Positions 26,559 through 32,500 of a stretch of DNA of 32,500 nucleotides are shown in pieces. This stretch comes from Prorocentrum cordatum (taxonomy: Eukaryota > Sar > Dinophyceae > Prorocentrales > Prorocentraceae). Each line of letters starts with the position of its first letter. The first letter of the stretch is position 1. Below the pieces are notes generated by a model. That model was not told where the DNA came from. It did no database searches and was given only the letters and a program-made list of their open reading frames with translations. The position numbers were made by a program, and so were the translations under genes. The stretch covers positions 1-32,500 of the forward strand of contig CAUYUJ010000921.1 in NCBI GenBank assembly GCA_963575745.1, given 5' to 3'.

Positions 26559-29012
26559 AGAGGAAAGAGAGCTATGCACATACACCCGTTCTGGCCAGGC
26601 CCATCCTGAGCCCAGGATCGGCGCATGCGCCCTCGCGGCTTGGCCAGGGAGGCACATGCATCGATTACCTGGCTGGGCCCTAGGATGGGCCTGGCCAGGG
26701 ATCGGTGCATGTGCATGGGCTGCATAGGTCTGCTCGCCTGAGATGGGCGGGCGGGCGCGGCGCCGTCCGTAACCAGTTTGGTTCGGTCAGCCCTGGTCCT
26801 TCGGCGCTCGCGCCATGCATGCCGCGCCCGCGTCGCCCGCGTCGCTCGCCGACGCCGCCGCGTCGCTCGCCGACGCCGCCCCCTCGCTCCAGCCGCTCGC
26901 CGACGCCGCCCCCTCGCTCGCCGACGCCGCCCCCTCGCTCCAGCCGCTCGCCGACGCCGCCCCCTCGCTCGCCGACGCCGCCCCCGGGCCCCTGCGCGGC
27001 GCCCCGTCGCACGCCGACGCCGCCCCCCTGCAGGGCCACCCTGCCCCAGCCGAGCCCGCTGCGCGGCCCGGGGCGGGTTCGAGGCCAGGAGCGGCCGCAG
27101 CCAGGCGCTCGCCGCGACGCGGGCCGCAGCGGCGCGGGCGGGGCGGGCGGCGCGGCGCGAGGAGCCGCGGCGCTGCAGCGCGAGCCGCGGCGCGAGGGCG
27201 GTGCTCTGGGCCGCCCAGATGGGGTCGGAGCACATGGGGACGGAAGGTCGCGCCGCGTCGTCGATGCTGCATCGGCGATGCGGCTCGATGTGTAGCCCGA
27301 TTTTCTCCAGGATGGCGTCGCCGATGCATCGCGCCGACGTCGCTGATGCATCGCCGCCGATGCATCGGCGATGCATCGCCCTTATATTGGCGACGCGGCG
27401 CGATCCTCCGACCCCATCTCCCATCTCCCATCTAGGAAGCCTCTAGGCGCGGCGCGGGCGGCGAGCCGCGAGGACGGCGCGATGGCGGCGCAGCGCGGAG
27501 CCGCGGCGCGGGCGGCGAGCCGCAAGGAGCCGCGGCGCCAGAAGCGGCGGGGCAGGCGGGCGGGTCGCAAGCGCCGCAGACGGGAGCCGCGAGGATCCTC
27601 GGCGCGGGCGGCGAGCCGCAAGGAGCCGCGGCGCCAGAAGCGGGGCGGGCGGATGGGCAGCAGCCGCAGCCAGGAGATGCGAGGAGCCGCGGCGCGGGCG
27701 GCGAGCCGCAAGGAGCCGCGGCGCGATGAGAGGCGGGGCAGGCGGGTGAGCCGCGCCCGCAGCCAGGAGCTGCGAGGAGCCGCGGCGCGGGCGGCGAGCC
27801 GCGAGGAGCCGCGGCGCGAGGGGCGGGGCAGGCGGGCGAGCCGCAGCCGCAGCCAGGGGCCGCGAGGAGACGCGGCGCGGGCAGCGAGCCGCGAAGAGCC
27901 AGGCGGGCGATCGGGCAGCAGCCAGGAGCCGCGAGGGGCGGCGGCGCAGCCCGAGCCGCTGGTCCTGGCGAAGCGGAGTCCTGGCGAGGACACGGCGCAC
28001 AGCCGTCTGCACTACGTGGACACGGTGCCTCCTCCTCCCCCTCCTCTTATTCTTCTTCCTCCTCCTCCTCCTCCTCCTCCTCCTCGCCTCCTCCTCCTCC
28101 TCCTCTTCCTCCTCCTCCTCCCCTTCCTCTTCCATTCCATCCCATCCTCCTCCTCCTCCTCCTCCTCCTCCTCCTCTTCCTCCTCCTCCTCCTCATCCTG
28201 CTCCTCCTTCGGCGCGAACGAAATGGGCACGGAAACAAAAGGTATACGGCAATGCCCAACCACAGTTCTTGTTCATTTTGAAAAGGACTCGCTGTCGTTG
28301 TCGCCGCGGCCCCTGTCCATTTGAGACAGCGGCTGCTGTTGGTTTGTTGGGGCAACATTTGTCGCTGGGCATTGCGCCCATTCTTTCCGCGCCCATTTCG
28401 GGCGTCTAAGCTGCCCCCCCCCTCCTCCCCCTCCCCCCCTCGAGGGCAGAGACGTCGTCCTCTGCAGCAGACGCACGTCAGGAGGTTTGGTGTGGTACGG
28501 CCGAGATCTCCAGGGCCAAATCATGCAGCCCCCAGTCGGATGGCTCGGCGTCGGCGACATCACGCAGGTGACGCCGGGCGAGGACTCGGGGCGACCGACA
28601 TGGGCACGGAAAGAATGGGCACGAAGACCGACGGCAGTTCTTGTTCATTTTGAACCAGATTCGCTGTCGACGTCGCCGCGGATCGTCTCCATTCGACACA
28701 GAAAGCCGCCTGCCAAACAGCGGCCGCTGTAAGTTCGGGACAACATTGGGCATTGTGCCCGTTGTTTCCGCGCCCATCTCGGGCGTCAAAAAGGACGGCG
28801 GGCAGGTGGTCATCGTGATTATGCGGTCGTACAGGGCCACCCTCTGGATCAAGCTGAACGCGGGCGCGGACGAGGCCCGCGAGGGGGACTTGATAACGGT
28901 CACGTACCACGGGCCAGGCCAATGGAGTGTATGGCACTACCCGCCGCCGGAGCCTGGGGCTGCGTCGACGAACCCCACTGAGTTGCCGTCACCGTCGACT
29001 CCGTGGGATTGA
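24782..29012 (+). CDS. Gene A: intron-rich coiled-coil protein, 7 exons, ~278 aa, function unknown
   Basis: Proposed exons: 24782-24820, 24939-25108, 25230-25332, 25633-25692, 26276-26383, 28445-28582 and 28794-29012 (TGA). Phases agree at every join. The protein starts MEGEDVLDDLFDE (acidic), then has a Pro/Ala linker, then a coiled coil that crosses a junction (QQADAARGLRRENAR joined to LRRALSDVNTTQ). A basic segment follows (SKLSLRLGVRKAKVRGKGKY). A probably beta-rich C-terminal part includes LVWYGRDLQGQI, QVVIVIMRSYRATLWIKLNA and GQWSVWHYPPPEPG. Donors are GA, GC, GC/GT and GA; nearly all joins read AG|G. The join from exon 5 to exon 6 is the weakest, since extra exons may lie between (see 27435-28024). 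No known family is recognised. Codon sense, phase and a natural stop suggest a live gene. Confidence 0.65.
24821..24938 (+). mobile_element. Gene A intron 1: foldback inverted-repeat element (introner-like)
   Basis: 118-bp GA-AG intron between GACGAG and GACGAC. Inside it, CCAAGAGGGATTTAGCAGCC, continuing AGGCCCTGG, is inverted as CCAGGGGTCTGGCTACTAAA, continuing TGGGCCTCTTGG. Inverted ends of about 30 bp therefore fill most of the intron. The flanks CCTCTTCGACGAGGA (24808) and CCTCTTCTCCGAGGA (24926) form a direct repeat that supplies both splice junctions. Removing it joins the acidic N-terminus in frame to the Pro/Ala linker. Confidence 0.72.
25109..25229 (+). other. Gene A intron 2 (GC-AG, 121 bp)
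   Basis: The donor GCGAG|GCCACG and acceptor CCCCAG|GCTTCG share AG|GC. The join AG|G restores an Arg codon and continues the heptad pattern of the coiled coil on both sides, which is good evidence that the intron is real. The interior is G-rich. Confidence 0.7.
25333..25632 (+). other. Gene A intron 3 (GT-AG, 300 bp, GGA-filled)
   Basis: GAGGTC occurs at both ends (25330-25335 and 25630-25635) and contains both junctions. The intron consists of two GGA/GGGA tracts (about 25345-25513 and 25562-25626) with a short mixed segment between. An alternative acceptor at 25514-25515 (AAG|GTG) would also keep frame. The open Gly-rich frame through it exists because the repeat has no stops. Confidence 0.6.
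25345..25513 (+). repeat. GGA microsatellite within gene A intron 3
   Basis: (GGA)n with AAG and GGGA interruptions, perfect over the last ~55 bp. Confidence 0.92.
25693..26275 (+). other. Gene A intron 4 (GC-AG, 583 bp) containing family G copy 2
   Basis: The donor GCGAAG|GCTGG and acceptor CTCGCAG|GCTAGC share AG|GCT. The 3' end has a long C/T tract before CAG. Inside lie family G copy 2, a pyrimidine-rich part, a near-duplicate pair of GCGGGCGGAGGCGTT words near 26002 and 26027, and a frame reading GFDWSSTGLQTLAPLYMEG (26066-26130). That frame might be an additional or alternative exon. Confidence 0.6.
25721..25892 (+). mobile_element. Family G copy 2 (left end truncated)
   Basis: It begins at ATCGCGCCGCGTCGCCGATG and lacks the outer GATGGGGTCGG of the left end. 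The right end is present (TTTGACCCCATCTAGTCGGA). It shares GGCGATGCG.CTCGATGCGG and GCCCGAATTTCTC with copy 3, in the same orientation, and carries several GATGCATCG words. Non-coding. Confidence 0.7.
26431..26559 (+). repeat. (GAT/ATG)n microsatellite
   Basis: About 128 bp of GATGAT with occasional GACGAT, giving poly-Met/Asp frames and Ile/Ser runs in reverse. Not a gene. Confidence 0.95.
26830..26995 (+). repeat. GC-rich minisatellite CGCTCGCCGACGCCGCCCC
   Basis: Units of about 18 and 27 bp (with or without an extra CTCCAGCCG) alternate to give a higher-order period near 45 bp. In one frame it reads SLADAAPSLQPLADAAP repeats. No stop appears because periods are multiples of three, so coding status is undecided. 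Confidence 0.8.
27217..27434 (+). mobile_element. Family G copy 3
   Basis: The left end is AGATGGGGTCGGA, then an inserted CACATGGGGACGGA-like partial duplication, then GGTCGCGCCGCGTC. The right end is GACGCGGCGCGATCCTCCGA then CCCCATCTCCCATCT. The interior has GGCGATGCGGCTCGATG, GCCCGATTTTCTC and at least five GATGCATCG palindromes. It ends CCCATCTAG|G, so its own terminus offers a 3' splice site like those used by gene A. Confidence 0.8.
27435..28024 (+). CDS. Candidate exon with 30-residue basic tandem repeats
   Basis: The frame opens after the CATCTAG end of family G copy 3 and runs to 28024. Five or six units of about 90 bp (starting near 27506, 27601, 27692, 27783 and 27872) encode a 30-residue repeat: AAARAASRKEPRRQKR then an Arg/Gly/Ser-rich part such as RGRRVSRARSQELRG. 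After the repeats comes LVLAKRSPGEDTAHSRLHY and VDT, then a GT donor at 28025. The product would be an extremely basic, nucleic-acid-binding-like segment (inference). Unit length divisible by three and lack of stops favour coding, but GC-rich satellites can mimic this. It could be part of gene A. Confidence 0.4.
28025..28205 (+). repeat. CCT microsatellite
   Basis: (CCT)n with TTC and TTA interruptions, lying at the 5' side of a possible GT-AG intron (28025-28444). Confidence 0.93.
28208..28404 (+). mobile_element. Family D copy 1: ~195-bp inverted-repeat element
   Basis: The left end CGAAATGGGCACGGAAA (28219) is inverted at the right end as TTTCCGCGCCCATTTCG (28384-28400). TTCGGCG (28208) and TTCGGGCG (28397) flank it as a near direct repeat. 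The interior (GTTCTTGTTCATTTTGAA, CTCGCTGTCG, GGGCATTGCGCCC) is shared with copy 2. It has no ORF and lies within a gene A intron. Confidence 0.82.
28583..28793 (+). other. Gene A last intron, made of family D copy 2 (GA-AG, 211 bp)
   Basis: The donor GAG|GACTCG and acceptor AAG|GACGGC share AG|GAC. The join gives TPGE then DGGQVV in frame. Alternatively, exact removal between two CTCGGG words (28585-28590 and 28778-28783) is also in frame but would need a GC-GG intron. Almost the whole intron is a family D element, so the element itself is the intron. Confidence 0.7.
28594..28780 (+). mobile_element. Family D copy 2
   Basis: The inverted ends are CGACATGGGCACGGAAA (28596) and TTTCCGCGCCCATCTCG (28765-28781). 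It aligns throughout with copy 1 (GTTCTTGTTCATTTTGAA, TCGCTGTCG, GTCGCCGCGG, GGGCATTGTGCCC). Direct repeats CTCGGG flank it. Confidence 0.85.
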
Positions 29013-29119
29013 AAATAACCACGCCATCATCACCATCACCATCATAATCACCATCATCATCATCATCATCATCATACTCATCATCATCATCATCATCATC
29101 ACCATCACTGACCATCACC

Positions 29120-29153
<34 letters not shown>

Positions 29154-29243
29154 TCATCATCCGTTTTTCCCGGCGGAGCCAGGTGAAATTCAGTGCCCGC
29201 CGGCTGATTGATGACTGACTGACTGAACGTCAGGGGACAGCTC
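29013..29243 (+). repeat. Gene A 3' flank with (CAT/ATC)n microsatellite
   Basis: (ATC)n and (CAC)n from about 29024 to 29160, starting right after the gene A stop codon. A short unique part follows with GGCGGAGCCAGGTGAAATTC and (GACT)n near 29213. No AATAAA signal is expected in dinoflagellates and none is seen. The 3' end of the transcript cannot be placed. Confidence 0.7.
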
Positions 29244-30012
29244 GGGAGACACATTTCAAACCGCCCGCGGGAGCGCAACCCGAGCGCGCAACCGCAACCG
29301 CAACCGCAACCGGGCGACACATTTCAAAGCTCCCGCGGGCGCGCGCAACCGCAACCGGGCGACGCATTTCAAAGCGCCCGCAGGCGCGCAAACGCAACCC
29401 AACAACCGCAACCGGGCGACACATTTCAAAGCGCCCGCGGGAGCGCAACCCGAGCGCGCAACCGCAACCGCAACCGCAACCGGGCGACACATTTCAAAGC
29501 GCCCGCGGGCGCGCAACCGCAACCCAACTGGGCGACGCATTTCAAAGCTCCCGCGGGAGCGCGCAACCGCAACCGCAACCGCAACCGCAACCGGGCGACA
29601 CATTTCAAAGCGCCCGCGGAGCGCAACCGCAACCGCAACCGGGCGACGCATTTCAAGCGCCCGCGGGAGCGCGCACCGCAACCGCAACCGCCGGGCGCGG
29701 CCCGCGCGCAACCGCAACCGCAACCGGGCGACACATTTCAAAGCGCCCGCGGGAGCGCGCAACCGCAACCGCAACCGCAACCGGGCGACACATTTCAAAG
29801 CGCCCGCGGGCGCGCAACCGCAACCGCAACCGGGCGACACATTTCAAAGCGCCCGCGGGCGCGCAACCGCAACCGCAACCGGGCGTCACATTGCAAAAAG
29901 CCCGCGGGAGCGCGCAACCGCAACCGCAACCGCAACTGGGCGACACATTTCAAAGCGCCCGCGGGAGCGCGCAACCGCAACCCAACCGGGCGACACATTT
30001 CAAAGCGCCCGC

Positions 30013-30013
<1 letters not shown>
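29244..30013 (+). repeat. Composite array: 14 hairpin cores with variable AACCGC runs
   Basis: Cores of about 30 bp (GGGCGACACATTTCAAAGCG then CCCGCGGG) start at 29244, 29312, 29357, 29414, 29482, 29530, 29593, 29641, 29726, 29783, 29832, 29881, 29938 and 29988. Each is followed by GCGCGC and one to five AACCGC hexamers, so the spacing varies from 45 to 85 bp. In each core GGGCG and CGCCC can pair around ACACATTTCAAAG. The last core runs straight into an ATC microsatellite. Spacers are not unique, so it is not a CRISPR. Confidence 0.95.
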
Positions 30014-30044
<31 letters not shown>

Positions 30045-30072
30045 GCATCAGCATCAGCATCATCATCATTAG
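30014..30072 (+). repeat. (ATC)n microsatellite after the array
   Basis: (ATC)n with CAGCAT variants, the same repeat type as at 29024-29160 on the other side of the array. Confidence 0.9.
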
Positions 30073-30116
30073 TTGTTCGAGACCTGGGGAGGCCCAAGAC
30101 GGGCCAGCTGGGCCCC

Positions 30117-32500
30117 ATGGGGCCCTCAAGACGGCCCAAGGAACCCCCGAATCACCGAACGTTCGTTCCAATACGTTCAAGATGGCATGGCCCACCTCCT
30201 CTTCCTCTTCCTCCTCCTCCTCCTCCATTTCCCTCCTCCTCCTCCTCCTCCTCCTCCCTCTTCCTCCTCCTCCCTCTCCCTCCCCCTCCTCCTCCCTCCT
30301 CCTCCTCCTCCCTCTCCCTCCTCCTCCTCCTCCTTCCTTCCTCCCCCTCCTCCTCCGGCCTCCTCCTCCTCCTCCTCCTCCCTCCTCTTCCTCCTCCTCC
30401 TCCTCCGCCTTCTCCCTCCTCCTTCAAACGCTCCTCCCCCTCGGCCCAGGACAATTGCCTTCGGGCGGTTGGCGGGAAATTCGAGCTCGCGCACCAGAGC
30501 GTTGCCCGGAACAACATGTTCGTCAGCAGTCGTTTCCTGGCTGCCCAGTCCGCGTGGTTGGACCGGCTCGTCGAAGCCGCGGAGCTCGGGCCAGACGAAA
30601 GGGGGGGGTTGGGAAAGGGGGGGGTGCGAAATTTGTTGCACGCAGCTGGTTTCGGCCCCACCGAAAGGACCATTCCTCGATGCATGACTGACCGCCTCTG
30701 GCGCCAGGAGGCGCCAGGAAAATCAGCTACGTGAGCTGATTCTGATTCTCACCCCCCCCTTTGCCATCCCCCCCTTTCGCCCGACCCGAGAAGCGCCGCC
30801 GGCCGATCGCTATCAGCATCGGCCGCAAGTGGGACGAGACGCGGGAGAAGGTGACCGTCGACGGAGTCATCGAGTCCAAGGACTCGGGTGGGTGAGTGGG
30901 TGAAAATAGTGACCCTGGAGGGGCCCTCGAACATATTTTTTCGGGCCCCAAGGGCCCCCGCGGGGCCTTGGGCCTTGACTTGACGAGCCCCTTCCTTCAC
31001 CCCCGCCCTTTATGGTCGCCCCCCTCACCATCCATCCGATCCCCCCCCTCGCCCGTCTTGCCCCACCCCTCCTCCATGTCCTTTTGGGTTTTTTTTTTTT
31101 TCCATACCTAGGCTCTGCCTAGAAAGGGTTCTTACTCTCTGGGCAGTGGAAAGCGCCCCGGGCGGTTCCCCCAGCCGCCCCGCGGTTCCCCCAGTGTTGC
31201 GCCCCCTTAGCTTAGCGTTGTTTATCTCATCTTAGCTTAGACTATTGCATCTTAGTTTAGCTTAGCTTCATCTGAGCTCACGTTTACCTTAGCTTAGCTT
31301 ACCTTCATCTTAGCTTCGCTGAGCTTTAGCATAGCAGAGCACAGCATAGCGTAGCATAGCATAGCGCATCATAGCATTAGCATGGGTGTAATTCCCTACC
31401 GACCTAGACTCTGTCTAGAGGGTTAGCTTAGCTTAGCTTAGCATAGCGCAGAGCTGCACTAGCATAGCGTAGCGTAGCATAGCACCAATCATATCATAGC
31501 ATAGCATAGCATAACATGTCATAGCTTCGCATAGCATCGCATATCATAACGCAGCATATCATACCATACCATAGCATAGCACAGCATAACATAGCAGCGC
31601 GCACCTTAGCATATCATATCATACCATAACATAACATAGCTTGGCATCACACAGCGCAGCATGACATATCATAGCTTAGCGCAGCAAAGCATAACGCAGC
31701 ATATCATCGCATATCATATCATAGCGCGTCATAGCGTTAACATAGCATAGCATAGCACATAATGCTGCTTCCCTGGGGGCTCCATCTTCTAGGTAGGGTC
31801 GCACGCACTGGGGTAATCTAGGATTCAGCCGACCACTACGACATCATGGTGAGTTCGGTGCGGGTGGTCGTCGCGTGGCCAGGGCAACCGCTTCTCTGCT
31901 TCGACCTCGTGTGCCCGCCTGTCGCACTGATCGCCAAGGGCTTCGAGCACCTCTACGCAGGCCCTTGGCCGCCAGGGAAGGGGGCCAGAAGGAGGCGGGG
32001 AGGGGCAAGGAAGGGGGGGGGAGCGGGGGGGGGGGGGAAGGCGGAGGAGGGAAGTGGGAAGATAAATAATCGCGCGGAGGGGGGGGCCGGGGAGGTCGGA
32101 GGAGGGACAGGGCGGGGGAAGGGCTTTGCCGCCCATCCCCATCGCCCGTCGCCGCGCCTGGAGCGCTGGCGGCGGCGGCGGCACGTGTCGAGGAAAAAGA
32201 GAAGGAGGATGAGGAGGATGCGAGGAGGCGGAGGAGGAGGAGGTGGGGGAAGGAGGAGGAGGAGGAGGAAGAGGGGGAGGAGGAGGAGGAGGAGGAGGAG
32301 GAGGAGGAGGAGGAGGAGGAGGAGGAGGAGGAGGAGGAGGAGGAGGATAGGCGGACGAGGGGGGGGGAGGAGGGAACCAGGCGGCTGCGCCCATCCGAAC
32401 ACGAAGCCCATCTGGGACGCGCTGATGAAGCTCGTGGACGGCTCGGATCTGGCATCCTTCACTTGGGAGTGTGACGGGGCGTCTGGGAACGACAAGCTGT
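30117..32500 (+). CDS. Gene B: intron-rich protein of unknown function, cut by window end
   Basis: Proposed exons: 30117-30140 (5' limit uncertain), 30450-30707 (possibly minus 30603-30668), 30791-30880, 31822-31960 and 32381-32500, open at the edge. Phases agree. Coding phrases: DNCLRAVGGKFELAHQSVAR, NNMFVSSRFLAAQSAWLDRL, RPIAISIGRKWDETREKVTV, DGVIESK, DSADHYDIMVSSVRVVVAWP, LLCFDLVCPPVALIAKGFEH and PIWDALMKLVDGSDLASFTW. Sharp switches between amino-acid sense and simple repeats at AG|G sites support the model. Donors GA, GA, GA (or GT) and GC fit dinoflagellate usage. The start may be ATG 30117 or lie upstream in the same frame. No domain is recognised. Same strand as gene A and about 1.1 kb downstream of its stop. 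Confidence 0.6.
30141..30449 (+). other. Gene B intron 1 (GA-AG, 309 bp, CCT-filled)
   Basis: GGCCCAAG|GAACC and GGCCCAG|GACAA form a near direct repeat containing both junctions. The interior from 30190 to 30425 is (CCT)n, which also serves as a pyrimidine tract before the acceptor. The acceptor is convincing; the donor is less certain. Confidence 0.5.
30190..30425 (+). repeat. CCT microsatellite
   Basis: (CCT)n with TCC, CTT and CGG interruptions, upstream of a strong protein-coding exon. Confidence 0.95.
30708..30790 (+). other. Gene B short intron with pyrimidine tract
   Basis: The interval includes CTGATTCTGATTCTCAC and a C/T-rich run before CCCGAG|AAG. A GA donor at 30708 (CAG|GAG) keeps frame into the next exon (RLWRQ then KRRRP). 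The better-looking GTGAGC at 30731 does not keep frame. The acceptor lacks the usual following G, so this junction is the least certain in gene B. Confidence 0.4.
30881..31821 (+). other. Gene B intron with TAGC pentamer sea (941 bp)
   Basis: AAG|GACTCGG at 30878 and TAG|GATTCAG at 31819 form a direct repeat. Cutting as GA-AG (30881-31821) or as GT-AG (30888-31828) gives the same protein (KDSADHY), because both repeat copies encode Asp-Ser. The interior has a G/C inverted region near 30930-30975, C-rich DNA to 31085, a T13 run, and the pentamer region. Confidence 0.6.
31197..31765 (+). repeat. Degenerate pentamer repeat (TTAGC / ATAGC / ATATC)n
   Basis: Some 570 bp of five-base steps. It is TTAGC-rich on the left (31205-31330, 31415-31442) and ATAGC, ATATC and ATAAC-rich on the right. 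It is interrupted near 31385-31425 by CCCTACCGACCTAGACTCTG, which resembles CATACCTAGGCTCTGCCTAG at 31104. It is much less GC-rich than the rest and has no ORF. Confidence 0.9.
31961..32380 (+). other. Gene B intron (GC-AG, 420 bp, GGA-filled)
   Basis: TACGCAG|GCCC at 31954 and AACCAG|GCGG at 32375 share CAG|GC. The join completes a Gly codon and continues EHLYAG then GCAHPNTKP in frame. The interior has G runs near 31980-32045 and a (GGA)n tract. This is the cleanest intron in the window. Confidence 0.75.
32195..32346 (+). repeat. GGA microsatellite in gene B intron
   Basis: (GGA)n with GAT and AAG interruptions, perfect for the last ~70 bp. Confidence 0.95.

Larger units (their letters stand above)
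26384..28444 (+). other. Gene A intron 5 region, or several introns with extra exons
   Basis: If exon 5 (ending GACGAG) joins exon 6 (starting GGC after CTCGAG), the 2,061-bp interval is one GA-AG intron. It would hold an (ATG)n tract, an 18/27-bp minisatellite, family G copy 3, ~90-bp tandem units, a CCT tract and family D copy 1. Alternatively 27435-28024 is coding and joins exon 6 through a GT-AG intron 28025-28444, which also keeps frame. The sequence alone does not settle this. Confidence 0.5.

Noticed and set aside
28591-28783. Exact excision between CTCGGG repeats as the spliced intron
   Set aside because: It keeps frame but would need a GC-GG intron; the GA-AG version with AG|GAC fits known dinoflagellate splicing better. 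Kept as an alternative.
29244-30013. Possible CRISPR or phage-like array of conserved cores
   Set aside because: The intervals between cores are made of the same AACCGC hexamer, so nothing spacer-like exists.
30731-30790. GTGAGC...AG as the gene B short intron
   Set aside because: It looks canonical but does not keep frame with the next exon from any nearby AG; the GA donor at 30708 does.
1-32500. rRNA, tRNA, SL RNA or 5S genes
   Set aside because: No cloverleaf with A/B boxes, rRNA core, or SL RNA gene (leader followed by GT donor and Sm site) was found. Both DinoSL matches are followed by mRNA-like sequence, and neither has a GT directly after the leader in SL RNA gene context.

Overview
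The window reads as nuclear DNA of a GC-rich dinoflagellate (a Prorocentrum-like genome would fit; the genus is inference). The key evidence is two near-perfect relics of the 22-nt dinoflagellate spliced leader (DinoSL) at 5736-5757 and 7318-7339. Supporting evidence is AG|G splice junctions with GT, GC and GA donors, as described for dinoflagellates, three families of non-LTR reverse-transcriptase remnants, and an alveolin-like (VEQIVEVP-type) repeat protein. No bacterial operon, rRNA, tRNA or CRISPR is visible. Most long open frames are translations of GGA/CCT microsatellites or GC-rich minisatellites and are not annotated as genes.

Layout. 1-5735: microsatellites, two copies of a dispersed repeat (family A), an AT-rich island, a degenerate ~80-bp tandem array and no recognisable gene. 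5736-7317: a DinoSL-headed, broken zinc-finger/coiled-coil ORF split by a pure (GGA)48 tract. 7318-11420: a DinoSL-headed non-LTR retrotransposon (ORF1, endonuclease, reverse transcriptase), heavily frameshifted. 11421-15000: GC-rich repeat-protein remnants (30-bp minisatellite, Pro/Thr/Ala repeats, alveolin-like segment). 16130-19410: a second non-LTR element (RT, zinc knuckle, RNase H, C-terminal zinc motif), also broken. 19900-21290: a third element remnant whose RNase H domain is interrupted by a ~185-bp inverted-repeat element (family F). 21300-24440: microsatellites, unassigned GC-rich DNA, a Cys-rich remnant, family A copy 3, and a 22/23-bp minisatellite with higher-order structure.

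24478-32500 is the most informative part. Two apparently live, intron-rich host genes run on the + strand. Gene A (24782-29012) assembles in frame from seven short exons into about 278 residues. Gene B (about 30117 to the window end) assembles from at least five exons and is cut by the window edge. Their introns are built from mobile or simple repeats: a foldback element with ~30-bp inverted ends filling a 118-bp intron, a ~195-bp inverted-repeat family (D) with one copy filling an intron, a 'GATGCATC' palindrome-rich inverted-repeat family (G, three copies in 3 kb), GGA and CCT tracts, a TAGC-type pentamer sea, and in the gene A-gene B interval a 14-unit hairpin/AACCGC array. Introns begin and end at short direct repeats containing AG|G, the signature expected of introner (intron-generating) elements.

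The two strongest novelties are (1) a retrotransposon that carries a spliced leader at its 5' end, implying that its RNA was trans-spliced before reverse transcription, and (2) a local set of unrelated inverted-repeat elements acting as introns. Exon boundaries and element calls come from reading the sequence only; no alignment or transcript data were available.
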